The notes: a model not told the origin generated them from the sequence alone. A stretch of 64,000 nt of DNA from Mesorhizobium australicum WSM2073 (GCF_000230995.2 NC_019973.1:2928001-2992000); one strand, 5' to 3'. Shown: positions 35,441-45,223, counted from the stretch's first letter. Made by a program: numbers and translations.

Positions 35441-36348
35441 TGCCAAACGGCGGGACGCAGAATCGCAAATACCGTCTGCAGGGGGCGGGGCTCGACCTCG
35501 CCCTCCCTTATCTCATGCTGGCGCCAGGCCTGCTGGTCGTGCTCGGCGTGCTCGTCTATCCCTTGTGGGACGGCCTGCGCGCCAGCACCAAGGCCTATCG
35601 TTATGGCTCGGTAGTCGCCGATGTCGGCATGGGGAACTACATCAAACTGTGGAGCGATCCCCAGTTTTTGAATTCGCTGTTGGTGACGGTTAAATTCGTC
35701 GCCCTGTCGGTCACCTTCGAGGCAATTCTGGGCTTTGCCCTGGCGCTGTTTTGCCTGCGCGAATTTCGCGGCATCCGCCTGCTGAGAACCATCTTGATCA
35801 TCCCGATGGTGATAACGCCGGTCGTGGTCGCCATCGTCTTCCGGCTGATCTATGCCAGCGACGCGGGCATGCTGACGGCAGTCTCCGAGTGGATGGGCGG
35901 CGGCCAGGTGCAAATCCTCGGAAACCCCCTCAAGGCCTTCATCGGCCTTGTCGTGCTCGATGTCTGGGAATGGACGCCACTGATGTTCCTGATCCTTTTG
36001 GCCGGCCTGCAGTCGCTGCCGCATGAACCCTTCGAGGCCGCTCGCGTCGACGGCGCCGGCATCTGGCGGGTGTTTGCCGATCTTACCTTTCCTATGATGC
36101 GGCCGGTGCTGGCGATCGCCATCGTGCTGCGAACGATCGACGCCTTCGGCACGTTCGACCAGGTGTTCGTGCTCACCCGGGGCGGACCGGGCGAGGCGAC
36201 GCGGCTCGTCTCGATCTATGGCTACGACACCGCCTTCAAATTCCAGCAGACGGGCTATGCGGCCGCGCTGTTCGTGACGATCGGGCTGGTCGTGCTTGCG
36301 CTGGCCTTGAGCGCCGTGCGGCTTCTGCGCAGGGTCGATGCATCATGA
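35440..36348 (+). CDS. sugar ABC transporter permease 1 (MalF type)
   Basis: The 302-residue protein has six predicted membrane helices (LMLAPGLLVVLGVLVYPLWD first) and the EAA loop LPHEPFEAARVDGAGIWRVF, followed by DAFGTFDQVFVLTRGGPGEA, which is conserved among MalF/UgpA permeases. Start and stop overlap its neighbours by a few bases, so the operon is tightly coupled. Confidence 0.9.
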   Translation: MPNGGTQNRKYRLQGAGLDLALPYLMLAPGLLVVLGVLVYPLWDGLRASTKAYRYGSVVADVGMGNYIKLWSDPQFLNSLLVTVKFVALSVTFEAILGFALALFCLREFRGIRLLRTILIIPMVITPVVVAIVFRLIYASDAGMLTAVSEWMGGGQVQILGNPLKAFIGLVVLDVWEWTPLMFLILLAGLQSLPHEPFEAARVDGAGIWRVFADLTFPMMRPVLAIAIVLRTIDAFGTFDQVFVLTRGGPGEATRLVSIYGYDTAFKFQQTGYAAALFVTIGLVVLALALSAVRLLRRVDAS

Positions 36349-37163
36349 ACAATCGTCTGACGCGGATCGGGTTCATGAGCGCCGTATTGGCCATCGTGCT
36401 CCTGCCCGTCTACTGGCTTGTCTCGACATCGCTTAAGTCCAATCGCGAAATCACCCAGGAAGGCACGCTCTATCCACATGTTCCGACGCTGGATAATTAT
36501 ATCAGGTTGTTCACGGAAAAGCAGTTCGGCGCCTATCTGACCAACTCGCTGGTGGTGACGTTCTTCTCCGTGACGATCGCCTTGATCGGTGGCGCCCTGG
36601 GCGCCTATGCGATCGCCCGCTTTCGCTTGCCTTTCATGATGGAGCGCAAGGTCGGCTTGTTCCTGCTGACGCTGCGCATCGTGCCGCCGGTCGTGATCCT
36701 GATCCCGGTCTATTTGCTGATGCTCAAGCTCGGCCTGCTCGACAGCTGGTTGGGTTTGATCGCCACCTACACCGCCTTCAACATCACCTTCTGCGTCTGG
36801 ATGATGGAGAGTTTCTTTCGGGAAATCCCCGTGGATCTCGAGGAAGCCGCCATGGTCGATGGCGATTCCCGCTTCGGTGCGTTCCGGCGCATCACGCTGC
36901 CGCTGGCAGCTCCCGGCCTCGCGGCGACCGCTATCTTTGCAGTGCTTGTCACCTTCAACGAATTCCTTTTCGCTCTGGCGCTGACAGCCACGCCCCGGGC
37001 GATGACGATGCCACGCGGCACCGCCACGCTGATCGGCCGCATCGACACCGACTGGGCTTCGATGTCGGCCGCCGGCGTTATCGGCGCGTTGCCTATCGTC
37101 GTCTTCGCGCTGCTGGTGCAGCGCCATCTGGTGCGCGGACTCACCATGGGAGCCGTGAAATGA
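36345..37163 (+). CDS. sugar ABC transporter permease 2 (MalG type)
   Basis: The 272-residue protein has the MalG start IVLLPVYWLVSTSLKSNREI and NYIRLFTEKQFGAYLTNSLV, then the EAA loop IPVDLEEAAMVDGDSRFGAF and ATAIFAVLVTFNEFLFALAL. It pairs with the previous permease to form the membrane channel. The start overlaps the previous stop by 4 bases. Confidence 0.9.
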   Translation: MNNRLTRIGFMSAVLAIVLLPVYWLVSTSLKSNREITQEGTLYPHVPTLDNYIRLFTEKQFGAYLTNSLVVTFFSVTIALIGGALGAYAIARFRLPFMMERKVGLFLLTLRIVPPVVILIPVYLLMLKLGLLDSWLGLIATYTAFNITFCVWMMESFFREIPVDLEEAAMVDGDSRFGAFRRITLPLAAPGLAATAIFAVLVTFNEFLFALALTATPRAMTMPRGTATLIGRIDTDWASMSAAGVIGALPIVVFALLVQRHLVRGLTMGAVK

Positions 37164-37260
37164 CGACCCGGCTGGGCAGCCGCTCACGTCAATCAGTCGC
37201 TGTCCCGGCCAGGCTAACGGCCGCCCCGGCACCATGCTGCCTTTTAGGAAAATCAAAGAG

Positions 37261-38253
37261 ATGATCGATGTCTGTCTGTTCGGAGCGGGCCTTATCGGCC
37301 AGGTACATGCGGCCAACCTCGCGCGCCACCCCCGCGTGCGCCTGCGCTACATCGTCGATCCGAACCCCGAGGCTGCATCGAAGGTTTCGGCCCTGACAGG
37401 GGCCGAAATCGCCGACACCCAGACCGTAATGAATGACCTATCGATCCGCATGGTGTTCATTGCTTCGGCAACGAGAACGCATGCCGACCTGGCCATGGCC
37501 GCGGCCGCCAAGGGCAAGGCGATTTTCTGCGAAAAGCCGATCGATCTCGATCTCAAGCGCACCGATCAATGTCTGGCGGCTGTCGAGAAGGCAGGTGTGC
37601 CCTTTCAGATCGGATTTAACCGTCGGTTCGACCCCAGTTTTCGGGCGCTGAAGGCGCGCCTTGCGCAAGGCGAGATCGGTGCCGTTGAACAGGTCATCAT
37701 CACCAGCCGGGATCCGGAACCGGAAACCGAGGAAGCGCTGGCGGGGGGAGGGGGGGTCTTTCGGGAGATGACCATTCACGACTTCGACATGGCGCGAAAC
37801 CTGTTGGGCGAGGAACCGGTCGAGCTCTTCGCGACCGGGTCGTCGCTTGTCGCGCCGCAATATGCCAAGCTGGGGGACTACGATACCGCGATGTTCGTGC
37901 TGCGCACGGCGTCGGGCCGGCAATGTCACATCAACAACAGCGTCAGGGCCGCCTACGGCTACGACCAGCGCATCGAGGTGCATGGCGCCGACGGGATGCT
38001 GCGGGCCGGCAACAGGGTGCCGACATCGGTTGAAATGTCAGGCGCGAAGGCGATATCGCACGACAAACCCTATTACTTCTTCGTTGAGCGCTATGCCGAG
38101 TCCTACGCGGCCGAGATCGATCATTTCATTATCTGCGTCGAAACGGGGCGACGGCCCGACGTCACGGCAAGCGACGGCCGCAAGGCGATGATCCTGTGCG
38201 AGGCAGCGCTTGCCTCCGCCAAGTCGGGCAGGCTCGAAACCGTCAGATTTTAG
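37261..38253 (+). CDS. iolG: inositol 2-dehydrogenase-like oxidoreductase (IolG/MocA type)
   Basis: This 330-residue Gfo/Idh/MocA enzyme has a Rossmann NAD-binding start (VCLFGAGLIGQVHAANLARH), the conserved CEKPIDLDL loop with the catalytic-area Lys, GFNRRFDPSFRALKARLAQG and the C-terminal motif MTIHDFDMARNL with the catalytic Asp/His. It oxidises an inositol-type substrate to the inosose that IolE dehydrates. ATG 37261 is used because the Rossmann fold begins there; the frame is open from 37234. A G/C-rich homopolymer run occurs near 37740-37755. Confidence 0.85.
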   Translation: MIDVCLFGAGLIGQVHAANLARHPRVRLRYIVDPNPEAASKVSALTGAEIADTQTVMNDLSIRMVFIASATRTHADLAMAAAAKGKAIFCEKPIDLDLKRTDQCLAAVEKAGVPFQIGFNRRFDPSFRALKARLAQGEIGAVEQVIITSRDPEPETEEALAGGGGVFREMTIHDFDMARNLLGEEPVELFATGSSLVAPQYAKLGDYDTAMFVLRTASGRQCHINNSVRAAYGYDQRIEVHGADGMLRAGNRVPTSVEMSGAKAISHDKPYYFFVERYAESYAAEIDHFIICVETGRRPDVTASDGRKAMILCEAALASAKSGRLETVRF

Positions 38254-38278
38254 TGCAATCGAAACGAGGAGCTTCCAG

Positions 38279-39217
38279 ATGAAGATCGGAATGATCACGG
38301 ACAGCCTCGGCGACCTCTCTTTCGACGAGATGTTAGCCGCCTCGGCCGAGCTTGGGCTTCAGACATTGGAGTTCGCGTGCGGCAACTGGTCGTCGGCGCC
38401 CCACATCGACCTGCAGGCCATGCTCGCGAGCGCTGCCACGCGCAAGGAGTTCGTCGCCAAGATCCGGGATCACGGGTTGACGATTGCTGCTCTCAATTGC
38501 TCGGGCAATCCGCTGCACCCAGGCCCGCAGGGGAAGGTCCACCATGGAGTGACACAGGACACCATTCGCTTGGCAGGCCTGATGGAGATCGACCGTGTCG
38601 TCATGATGTCAGGCCTGCCGGGCGGACCAGGTGACGCCAACCCGAACTGGATCGTCACCGATTGGCCGCCGGAATGCCTCAAGATCCAGCGCTATCAGTG
38701 GGAGGAGCGCATCATTCCCTACTGGCGCGACCTCGTGGCTTTTTCAAACAACCTCGGCATTCACAAACTATGCTTGGAGCTGCATGGCCATCAGGCCGTG
38801 TACAATGTCCAGACATTGTTCAAGCTGCGTAACGCTGTCGGCGAGACCGTCGGCGCCAACTATGATCCCAGTCACCCGCTGTGGATGGGGGCGGATCCGA
38901 TTGCCGGCATTCGCACGCTCGGCTCGGCCATCTACTATGTCCACGCGAAGGATACCAGGATCGAGCCCATCGCCGCAGCCATCGACGGCACGCTGGATCC
39001 GCGTCCACCAAACCTCTATGCCGAACGAGCCTGGAATTACATCACACTCGGATACGGTCACGGTGAGACCTGGTGGCGGCAGTTCTGTACCGCGCTCAAG
39101 CAGGTTGGCTATGACGACGTCTTGTCAATCGAGCACGAGGACATGATGTTGACCCCGATGGAGGGTATGCGAAAATCCGTTGCGCTGCTGCGCAACGTCG
39201 CAATCAATCTTTCTTAG
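38279..39217 (+). CDS. sugar-phosphate isomerase/epimerase-like TIM barrel
   Basis: The 312-residue protein begins MKIGMITDSLGDLSFDEMLA and has LGLQTLEFACGNWS, LTIAALNCSGNPLHPGPQGK, SGLPGGPGD, HKLCLELHGHQAVYNVQTLF, GANYDPSHPLWMGADPI, YYVHAKDTRI and the final SIEHEDMMLTPMEG. Metal-binding Glu/Asp/His/Glu are all visible. It is typical of IolH/IolI-like epimerases next to inositol or sugar operons; the exact reaction is unknown. GAGGAG precedes ATG 38279. It is the last gene of the operon. Confidence 0.8.
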   Translation: MKIGMITDSLGDLSFDEMLAASAELGLQTLEFACGNWSSAPHIDLQAMLASAATRKEFVAKIRDHGLTIAALNCSGNPLHPGPQGKVHHGVTQDTIRLAGLMEIDRVVMMSGLPGGPGDANPNWIVTDWPPECLKIQRYQWEERIIPYWRDLVAFSNNLGIHKLCLELHGHQAVYNVQTLFKLRNAVGETVGANYDPSHPLWMGADPIAGIRTLGSAIYYVHAKDTRIEPIAAAIDGTLDPRPPNLYAERAWNYITLGYGHGETWWRQFCTALKQVGYDDVLSIEHEDMMLTPMEGMRKSVALLRNVAINLS

Positions 39218-39404
39218 TCGGCGACTTGCCGAAGTTGGCTGTAAGAGCATCGCGCGCGCCCTCGTCACTGGAGGTGACCGCGATGGCAGCTTCGACGGCT
39301 GCCACTAACTCATCCGGGTTAGATGGCTTGCCGAACGCAATGCCGCGACTGAATACTTCATCCCGGCCGTCGGGGTCGCTGCCGGTGTGGACAATGAACG
39401 GCAC
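39204..39404 (-). pseudogene. C-terminal part of a response-regulator receiver domain
   Basis: The minus strand reads VPFIVHTGSDPDGRDEVFS, then IAFGKPSNPDELVAAVEAAI. This resembles strand 4 to helix 5 of a CheY-like receiver (P-F/I-V-x-x-T/S-G … KP-x-x-P-x-E-L). The first half with the phosphorylated Asp is absent: upstream sequence is open but unrelated (SRRVKHTENPHFVIARG). The 3' end overlaps the stop of the epimerase gene by 14 bases. Most likely it is a remnant. Confidence 0.55.
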
Positions 39405-39887
39405 GCCGCGAGCTACCAGCGTCCCTCGCGCGATGACGAAGTGCGGGTTCTCGGTGTGTTTGACGCGGCGCGAAAGAAGCTGCCATTGAACTTCGTCGGG
39501 GGAGGCGGTTCAGTTTGTCGCGAACGCGTCGGTGCTGGGCTACGATGTTCGCTCTGCGATGATCTTCCATGGGAACGCGGGAGTTCCAAGCCTGAGAGCG
39601 CAGGAGTGCGAGCAACTTTGGGCGAAATATGGCACGCTGCTCGTAAAGTCGGACTGCAGTTCTTGACGGGGCGGCTCGGTTTCAGCGCGGCGGACCGAAG
39701 GCCTTTGGCGGCGCTCAGGTTGCGCCGCGGTGCTCTCCCCCTCCGATGGACATGAGGATTGGTTAGAACGGCTGCGACCGCAGCCTGCAGCCGCCCCGAC
39801 GCATGTGCCGGCTTGTCGATCAGGGCGGCGGCGGCAAAATTGGACAGCACTGACACAACACAGCGGCATTGGCTTTATCTCGTTCAA
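39405..39887. other. about 480 bases without a recognised gene
   Basis: Open frames exist on both strands but none has a domain or ribosome site. The segment separates the epimerase/receiver remnant from ligD. Confidence 0.4.
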
Positions 39888-41666
39888 TCAGGCTGCTTTC
39901 CTGATGGCTGCCTTGAATGGGTGATCCATGGTGAAGGCGTCTGGACGCACCCCCCGCTCAACCTGGCCCCATGTCACAGGGTGGGCGATCGGAAATGTGG
40001 GGCGTGCGCGTGGTGAGAACGCGCCCACGGCCGTGTTGCCTCTTCCGTTGCGAAGGTAATCAATGAAAATACGTCCCGTTCTTGCCGCCGGCGCAGCAGA
40101 CAAGAGGTAGCGGTCAGGATGTGCGTCAGCGAGGCACCGGGCAAGCGATTTGGCGAGTTGCCGCGCGTTGTCGTGGGTCATCTTGGTCTCAAGAGGAGCC
40201 ATCACATGGATGCCCTTACCGCCGGTCACCTTGGCCCAACTCTTCAGACCTGAAGCCTCCAGGATGTCGCGAAGCGCCAGCGCCGCTTCGATCACCTGCT
40301 CCCACTCGACGCCCTCGCCAGGGTCGAGGTCCAGCACGACGCGGTCGGCCCGCTCGATGTCGTCGATGGTGGCGTTCCACGGATGAAGTTCGATAGCATC
40401 CATCTCGACCAGCCCGAGCAAACCGGCGAGATCATCCACCCACACGCGCACACCCTCCCCACCCTCGCGCTTTCTGATGCGCAGCTGGTGCACGGCGCTC
40501 GGGATATCCGGCAAGGGACCCTTGTGATAGAAAGTGGTCCCGCTCGCGTGGCGCACCAGCTTCAGTGGTCTGTGGCCGAGATGGACCAGCGCTTGCTCGG
40601 CAACCTGTTCCCAGTAGCGCATAAGGGCTTCCTTGGACGGCGAGACCGCGTCAGGCAGGAGCTGAAGAACGTTCTCAGGGGGCACTGCGTGTCCCTCGGC
40701 CCTGTTCCGCCGCTTCGATGCGGCGGGCGGCTTTGCGGGGATCGCGACGAGATCTTCACGAAGGCCCTTGAATACCGCTTCGCGCAAGATGCCGCGGTCG
40801 GTGACGCTGCTGAACTGCACCTCGGCCAGAACGTCCGGCCTGACCCATGTGGCCTTGGGCTTGTCGATCGGGTCCGACAATGGCGAGTTGTCGACAATCA
40901 GCGGGTCCAGTCGCTCCCGGACCTGTCGCGCGATGCTCAAGCTGAAGCCACTCTGGGCTTTGCCGGCATAAAGCAGCCGGTCGCCTTCGCGCCTGCCGAT
41001 GTAGAGCGAGGCGATCCGGCGCGGCCGAGCGCCAAGCTTCTCGACGAAAGCCACTACAGGAAAGGTGTCGCTCTTGATGCATTTGACCTTGACCCAGCTT
41101 GTCTGGACGCCGGAGCGATAGGGGGAATCGGCGCGCTTTGACACTATGCCTTCCAAGCCCATGCGGCAGGCATGCGCGAACATGTCCTTGCCGCTCACCT
41201 CAAGATGTTCTGCATAGGTCAGCGTCGGCGCTGAATCTTTGAGCAGCTTCTCCAAGGCGGTCTTGCGTTCCAAAAGCGGTTGCTGCCGAAGATCGCTGCC
41301 GTTCAGGTGAAGCAGGTCGAACGCGTAGAAGATGAGCCTCGGCGAACCCGGATTGCCCAGCTCCCGTTCCAACGCTTGGTAGTCCGGAAGGCCTGTCTCG
41401 CCCAGAACAACAGCCTCCCCATCGATGATCGCGGACTTTGCCCGCAGGCTCGCCGCCGTCTGAACGATTCTCGTGTACCGCCGGGACCAATCGTAACCCC
41501 GGCGCGTGAAGGCTCGCGCTGTTCCGCCCTCCACAATGAGTTGGGTCCGGTATCCGTCATACTTGATCTCGTGAAGCCAGTTGCCGCCGTCAGGAGCCTT
41601 CTCGACCAACGTTGGCGATTGGAACTCGATAAACGACAGCCGGTCTTCGGTCTTACCCATGCGCAC
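39888..41666 (-). CDS. ligD: ATP-dependent DNA ligase D without phosphoesterase domain
   Basis: The 592-residue protein joins an N-terminal ATP-dependent ligase domain to a C-terminal primase-polymerase domain. The ligase has the adenylated Lys35 in EIKYDGYRTQ, RRGYDWSRRY, IIDGEAVVL and the EGIVSKRADSPYRSG and WVKVKC motifs. The polymerase part shows LHPWNATIDDIERADRVVLD, DLDPGEGVEWEQV, VTGGKGIHVMAPL and RIFIDYLRNGRGNTAVGAFS. The 3'-phosphoesterase domain found in Pseudomonas LigD is missing. It repairs double-strand breaks with Ku, whose gene lies 11 kb away on the other strand. Confidence 0.9.
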   Translation of the reverse strand: MRMGKTEDRLSFIEFQSPTLVEKAPDGGNWLHEIKYDGYRTQLIVEGGTARAFTRRGYDWSRRYTRIVQTAASLRAKSAIIDGEAVVLGETGLPDYQALERELGNPGSPRLIFYAFDLLHLNGSDLRQQPLLERKTALEKLLKDSAPTLTYAEHLEVSGKDMFAHACRMGLEGIVSKRADSPYRSGVQTSWVKVKCIKSDTFPVVAFVEKLGARPRRIASLYIGRREGDRLLYAGKAQSGFSLSIARQVRERLDPLIVDNSPLSDPIDKPKATWVRPDVLAEVQFSSVTDRGILREAVFKGLREDLVAIPAKPPAASKRRNRAEGHAVPPENVLQLLPDAVSPSKEALMRYWEQVAEQALVHLGHRPLKLVRHASGTTFYHKGPLPDIPSAVHQLRIRKREGGEGVRVWVDDLAGLLGLVEMDAIELHPWNATIDDIERADRVVLDLDPGEGVEWEQVIEAALALRDILEASGLKSWAKVTGGKGIHVMAPLETKMTHDNARQLAKSLARCLADAHPDRYLLSAAPAARTGRIFIDYLRNGRGNTAVGAFSPRARPTFPIAHPVTWGQVERGVRPDAFTMDHPFKAAIRKAA

Positions 41667-42069
41667 CCGAACTCCTGGAATGGGGAGTCAAAACGTGAGA
41701 CGGCAATGAGTTCCGATAATTTTAGCGAAATTGCATATACCGGCAATGGCGATGTGTCCGCTGAGAGACAGGTCGCGCTACTAACCTAGCCGCGCAATTT
41801 CACCAGGCGCTTGGTACCGCGCGATACGTCCCGACCGACGAACCGAGACGCGGATCGGTTGATCTGAAAGGCAGGTTTGCGGTCCCAGATGCCGGCGCAG
41901 TTCGGTGCCCCCGCAGCGTCCGGCTCTCGCTGGTTTTCATACTTTCGTCGCCGCTGCTCCGCGCGATGCGGCGACCCCGAACGCCAGGCTGCCGGGGAAG
42001 GGCACGCACCCGGGCTTCTCGCGCAGGCCTTTTAACGGTCCAGAAGTCTTCATCGCCTATAGCGATCTC

Positions 42070-44280
42070 ATGAAACTGCTGCGACATTTTGCCGAGCCGA
42101 CCCGTCGTCTCTTCATGGTGCGAACGGCTTTGCCCGTCATCGCGCTGACACTGCTCATTGCTGCGATCACCACCGGGTTATTGCTTTGGTCCACGATCCA
42201 GACCGACCGCGTCGCCGCGGCGCGGCAGAAAAGCCTGGTTGCACTGATTATCTCCAAGCTGGAGAGCGCAGTGGCACATGATCAGGAAAGCGTAACGGTT
42301 TGGGACGACGCCGTTAAAGCGCTGCGCAGCGGCGATGCGAAATGGCTTGATACCAATCTCGGCAGCTGGATGCATACCTATTTCGGTCATGACCAGGTTT
42401 ATATTCTCGATGCCAATGATGCGCCCGTTTATGCGTTCACCGACGGTTCGACCGCTGACCCTGGCAGCTACCGCGCCATACACGCGACCACGGAGCCTCT
42501 CGTCCAGACGTTGAGAGCGAGACTGAAACGAGGGGACACCGAAGGTGTTACCGAACAGGTGCTCACCATAGGTGCGTCCGACATGGCCGTTATCGCCGGC
42601 CATCCCGCGGTCGTCAGTATCAAACCTGTGGTTTCCGACAGTGGCCACATCGCGCAGGTGCCAGGCCAGGAATTCCTGCATGTGGCCGTTCGTTATCTCG
42701 ACGGCAGTTTTCTTACCTCCTTGCGGCAAGACTATCTGCTCGATGGCGCCCGATTCTCCTGGGACAGTAACCTTGCTTCCGGCGAGGCTTCGTATCCCGT
42801 TGTCGACCGATCTGGACCTATCGGCTTCTTCGTTTGGCGGCCATACCGCCCGGGAGCCTTTGTCCTCTTGCAACTCGTGCCCGTTCTCGTCGCCTTGTTT
42901 GGTCTGGTGCTGGCGGGTGTCATCATGGCCCTGATAGGCTTTCGCAAGCGGACGTTGAAGCTGATCGAGACGGAGGACCGAATCTACCACCTCGCTCACA
43001 ACGATCTGCTTACAGCGCTGCCCAATCGCGGTCAGTTCAACGAGCGTCTGGCAGATGCGCTGGCGCGCCTGCCGTCGACGGGCGAGCAACTCGCGATTCT
43101 TTACCTCGACCTCGACCGCTTCAAGCAGGTTAATGACAGCTTTGGCCATCCGGCGGGTGACGAGCTGCTCAGGGAGTTCGCGGACCGGCTAAGACGGCTG
43201 ACGACTGAAGCCGACACCGTGGCGCGTCTTGGTGGCGATGAATTCATCATCATCCGACGCGCGGTTGGCGGCGAGAACGACGTCAAGGCGCTATGCGAGC
43301 ATTTGATCGAGTCTGCCCGTCGGCCGTTCGAGGTCGCCGGGGTGCAAGTCTTTGTCGGCGTAAGTGTCGGGGTAGCGGTTGCACCCAAGGACGGGGTGGA
43401 CACGGTCGAGTTGGTGCGGAAAGCCGACGTGGCGCTCTATCATGCCAAAGCCGGGGGCCGCAGCAGCTACGCCTTCTTTGGACACGAGATGGATCTGACG
43501 CTGGCCATGCGCAAGGGCATGGAACAGGACCTGCGCAACGCGCTGGATGCGACCGGCCGGATCCAGGTCCACTATCAGCCGCTATACGCCGCCGACACAA
43601 ACAGGATGACCGGTGTCGAAGCGCTGGCCCGCTGGTCTGATGCGGAGCGGGGCTGGGTTGCACCGGATTTGTTCATACCGCTATCCGAGGAAGCAGGGCT
43701 GATTGAAAAGCTTGGCGAACTGGTTCTCAGACAGGCGTGCCTTGACGCGGTGGATTGGCCCATCGAGACCTTGGCTGTGAATGTGTCGGCCTTGCAGCTG
43801 AACAATCCCAGTTTCGCCATGCGAGTGACCAGTATCTTGTTGGAGACGCACATGGATCCGCGGCGGCTCGAAATCGAAGTTACCGAAAGTGCTCTGTCGG
43901 AGCGCCGGAGCGAATGCCGAAACAACATCGAGGCTCTGCGCAGCATCGGGGTGCGCTTTGCACTCGACGATTTCGGCACCGGCTTCTCCTCCTTGGGAAG
44001 ACTGCAGACGCTGGAAGTCGACAGGATCAAGATCGACCGAAGCTTCGTGCAGGGCTTTGGTCACTCCAACGGTGACGAGGCCATCGTTCAGGCGATTATC
44101 AACCTGGCCCGCGCGACCGGACTTAGCACCACTGCCGAAGGGGTGGAGACCGAAAGCCAATGCGATTACTTGCGCAAGCTCGGCTGTGACCAGCTCCAAG
44201 GCTTTCTGCTGTCCAGGCCACTGCCCAAGGGGGATCTTCAAGAGCTTTTCGGGGGCGTATCAGCGCGCGCCTCCGCTTAG
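42070..44280 (+). CDS. CHASE4-GGDEF-EAL cyclic-di-GMP protein
   Basis: This 736-residue inner-membrane protein has a first membrane helix at about 20-40 (FMVRTALPVIALTLLIAAIT). A periplasmic sensor of CHASE4 type follows (SVTVWDDAVKALRSGDAKWL, NLGSWMHTYFGHDQVYILD), then a second helix near 280 and a GGDEF domain with GGDEF at 388-392. The EAL domain has EAL at 517-519 and keeps DDFGTGFSSLGRL. Both active sites look intact, so it could make and break cyclic-di-GMP. ATG 42070 is preferred; the open frame upstream is basic and unlike the family. Confidence 0.85.
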   Translation: MKLLRHFAEPTRRLFMVRTALPVIALTLLIAAITTGLLLWSTIQTDRVAAARQKSLVALIISKLESAVAHDQESVTVWDDAVKALRSGDAKWLDTNLGSWMHTYFGHDQVYILDANDAPVYAFTDGSTADPGSYRAIHATTEPLVQTLRARLKRGDTEGVTEQVLTIGASDMAVIAGHPAVVSIKPVVSDSGHIAQVPGQEFLHVAVRYLDGSFLTSLRQDYLLDGARFSWDSNLASGEASYPVVDRSGPIGFFVWRPYRPGAFVLLQLVPVLVALFGLVLAGVIMALIGFRKRTLKLIETEDRIYHLAHNDLLTALPNRGQFNERLADALARLPSTGEQLAILYLDLDRFKQVNDSFGHPAGDELLREFADRLRRLTTEADTVARLGGDEFIIIRRAVGGENDVKALCEHLIESARRPFEVAGVQVFVGVSVGVAVAPKDGVDTVELVRKADVALYHAKAGGRSSYAFFGHEMDLTLAMRKGMEQDLRNALDATGRIQVHYQPLYAADTNRMTGVEALARWSDAERGWVAPDLFIPLSEEAGLIEKLGELVLRQACLDAVDWPIETLAVNVSALQLNNPSFAMRVTSILLETHMDPRRLEIEVTESALSERRSECRNNIEALRSIGVRFALDDFGTGFSSLGRLQTLEVDRIKIDRSFVQGFGHSNGDEAIVQAIINLARATGLSTTAEGVETESQCDYLRKLGCDQLQGFLLSRPLPKGDLQELFGGVSARASA

Positions 44281-44354
44281 GAAGCCCAGCGGTGGCGAGC
44301 CACAGAAGCTGCCATCCGCAGCGGCTGGATGACGGGGCCATCCACCGGGCCGGC

Positions 44355-44828
44355 TTAGCAGCCCTGGACCTTCAGTGATTTGACCATGCGAACGATAAGC
44401 GGATCATAGGGGACCTTCTCGTTGCGAGCATAGTTGACCGTAAACAATGCCGCTCTGTCCCCGCAGATCTTAATAGCCCGGACATACAGGATTTGACCGT
44501 CCTTCAGTCCCGAATAGCTCGCCCACTGCGGGGTCACTCGCTTGTAGGTCACCTTCCAGCCGTCGTTCTCGTTCACGGCGATGCGATGCTCGATCTCGGT
44601 GCGAAAGCTTGCCTTGCCGAGTTGCGCCCCCCAGACCGCAAGAAATGCTTTGTTTTTGCCCTCAAAGGCTGCTCCTTGATCGGAGCGCTGGGCAAGCACA
44701 AACCCCGGGGGGACGTCGAATACGAATCCGAGACGCTTGATCCCAAACCCCTCCCATTGTTCAGCACCCAGCAGGGAAGTGGGGATCATAGTGGCCAAGC
44801 TGAGCAGAAAATAGAGCAGACGTTTCAT
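44355..44828 (-). CDS. secreted hypothetical protein
   Basis: The 157-residue protein starts MKRLLYFLLSLATMIPTSLL (Sec signal) from ATG 44828. The mature part is beta-rich: KRLGFVFDVPPGFVLAQRSD, FEGKNKAFLAVWGAQLG, DGWKVTYKRVTPQWASYSG and ILYVRAIKICGDRAALFTVN, ending in a Cys. It resembles small periplasmic DUF proteins with a PsbP-like feel, but I cannot assign it. The upstream extension of the open frame is not protein-like. Confidence 0.65.
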   Translation of the reverse strand: MKRLLYFLLSLATMIPTSLLGAEQWEGFGIKRLGFVFDVPPGFVLAQRSDQGAAFEGKNKAFLAVWGAQLGKASFRTEIEHRIAVNENDGWKVTYKRVTPQWASYSGLKDGQILYVRAIKICGDRAALFTVNYARNEKVPYDPLIVRMVKSLKVQGC

Positions 44829-45223
44829 GGGTGTAATCCTGTCGTCTTGTGGCCTGCGCCATGCCGGGCGCAGACCCGCCGGCCGTGGCGGAGGGCCAGC
44901 ATCCGCGGCTCCAAAGCCAGCGGACCTTTTCAAATCTGACGTGGCGCTGTTTGTTCCATTAGGAACTGGGAACATCCCGGTACGCGCGTCGTGGTCGTTT
45001 CGATAGGTGAGGTTTGCCTTTGCCCCGCAGCAACCCCCGGCAGGACGCGATCGCCGTCACCTTGTCGGACGCGGCAACGGGTTTCGCGCTGATGGCAGAA
45101 TAGTAGCCGGCACCAGCGCCAACATAACGATACGCTCGCCTGCTCGCGGCGCGGCTTGCGAAAGTAGCAAGGCGTGGCGTGACGGTTGTCCGCTGTTGAT
45201 GTGGCCGTCGGGAACGATCCCGG
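44829..45223. other. intergenic stretch without recognised gene
   Basis: I see no supported feature between the secreted-protein start and the first copy of the repeat. Confidence 0.4.

Noticed and set aside
34100..35446. A 448-codon open frame antisense to the binding-protein gene
   Set aside because: Same reason: the sense strand encodes a clear Tat-exported solute-binding protein.
41690..41720. Stress-type promoter before ligD (GGAAC…CGTT on the minus strand)
   Set aside because: The spacer is only 14 bases, outside the 16-17 range.
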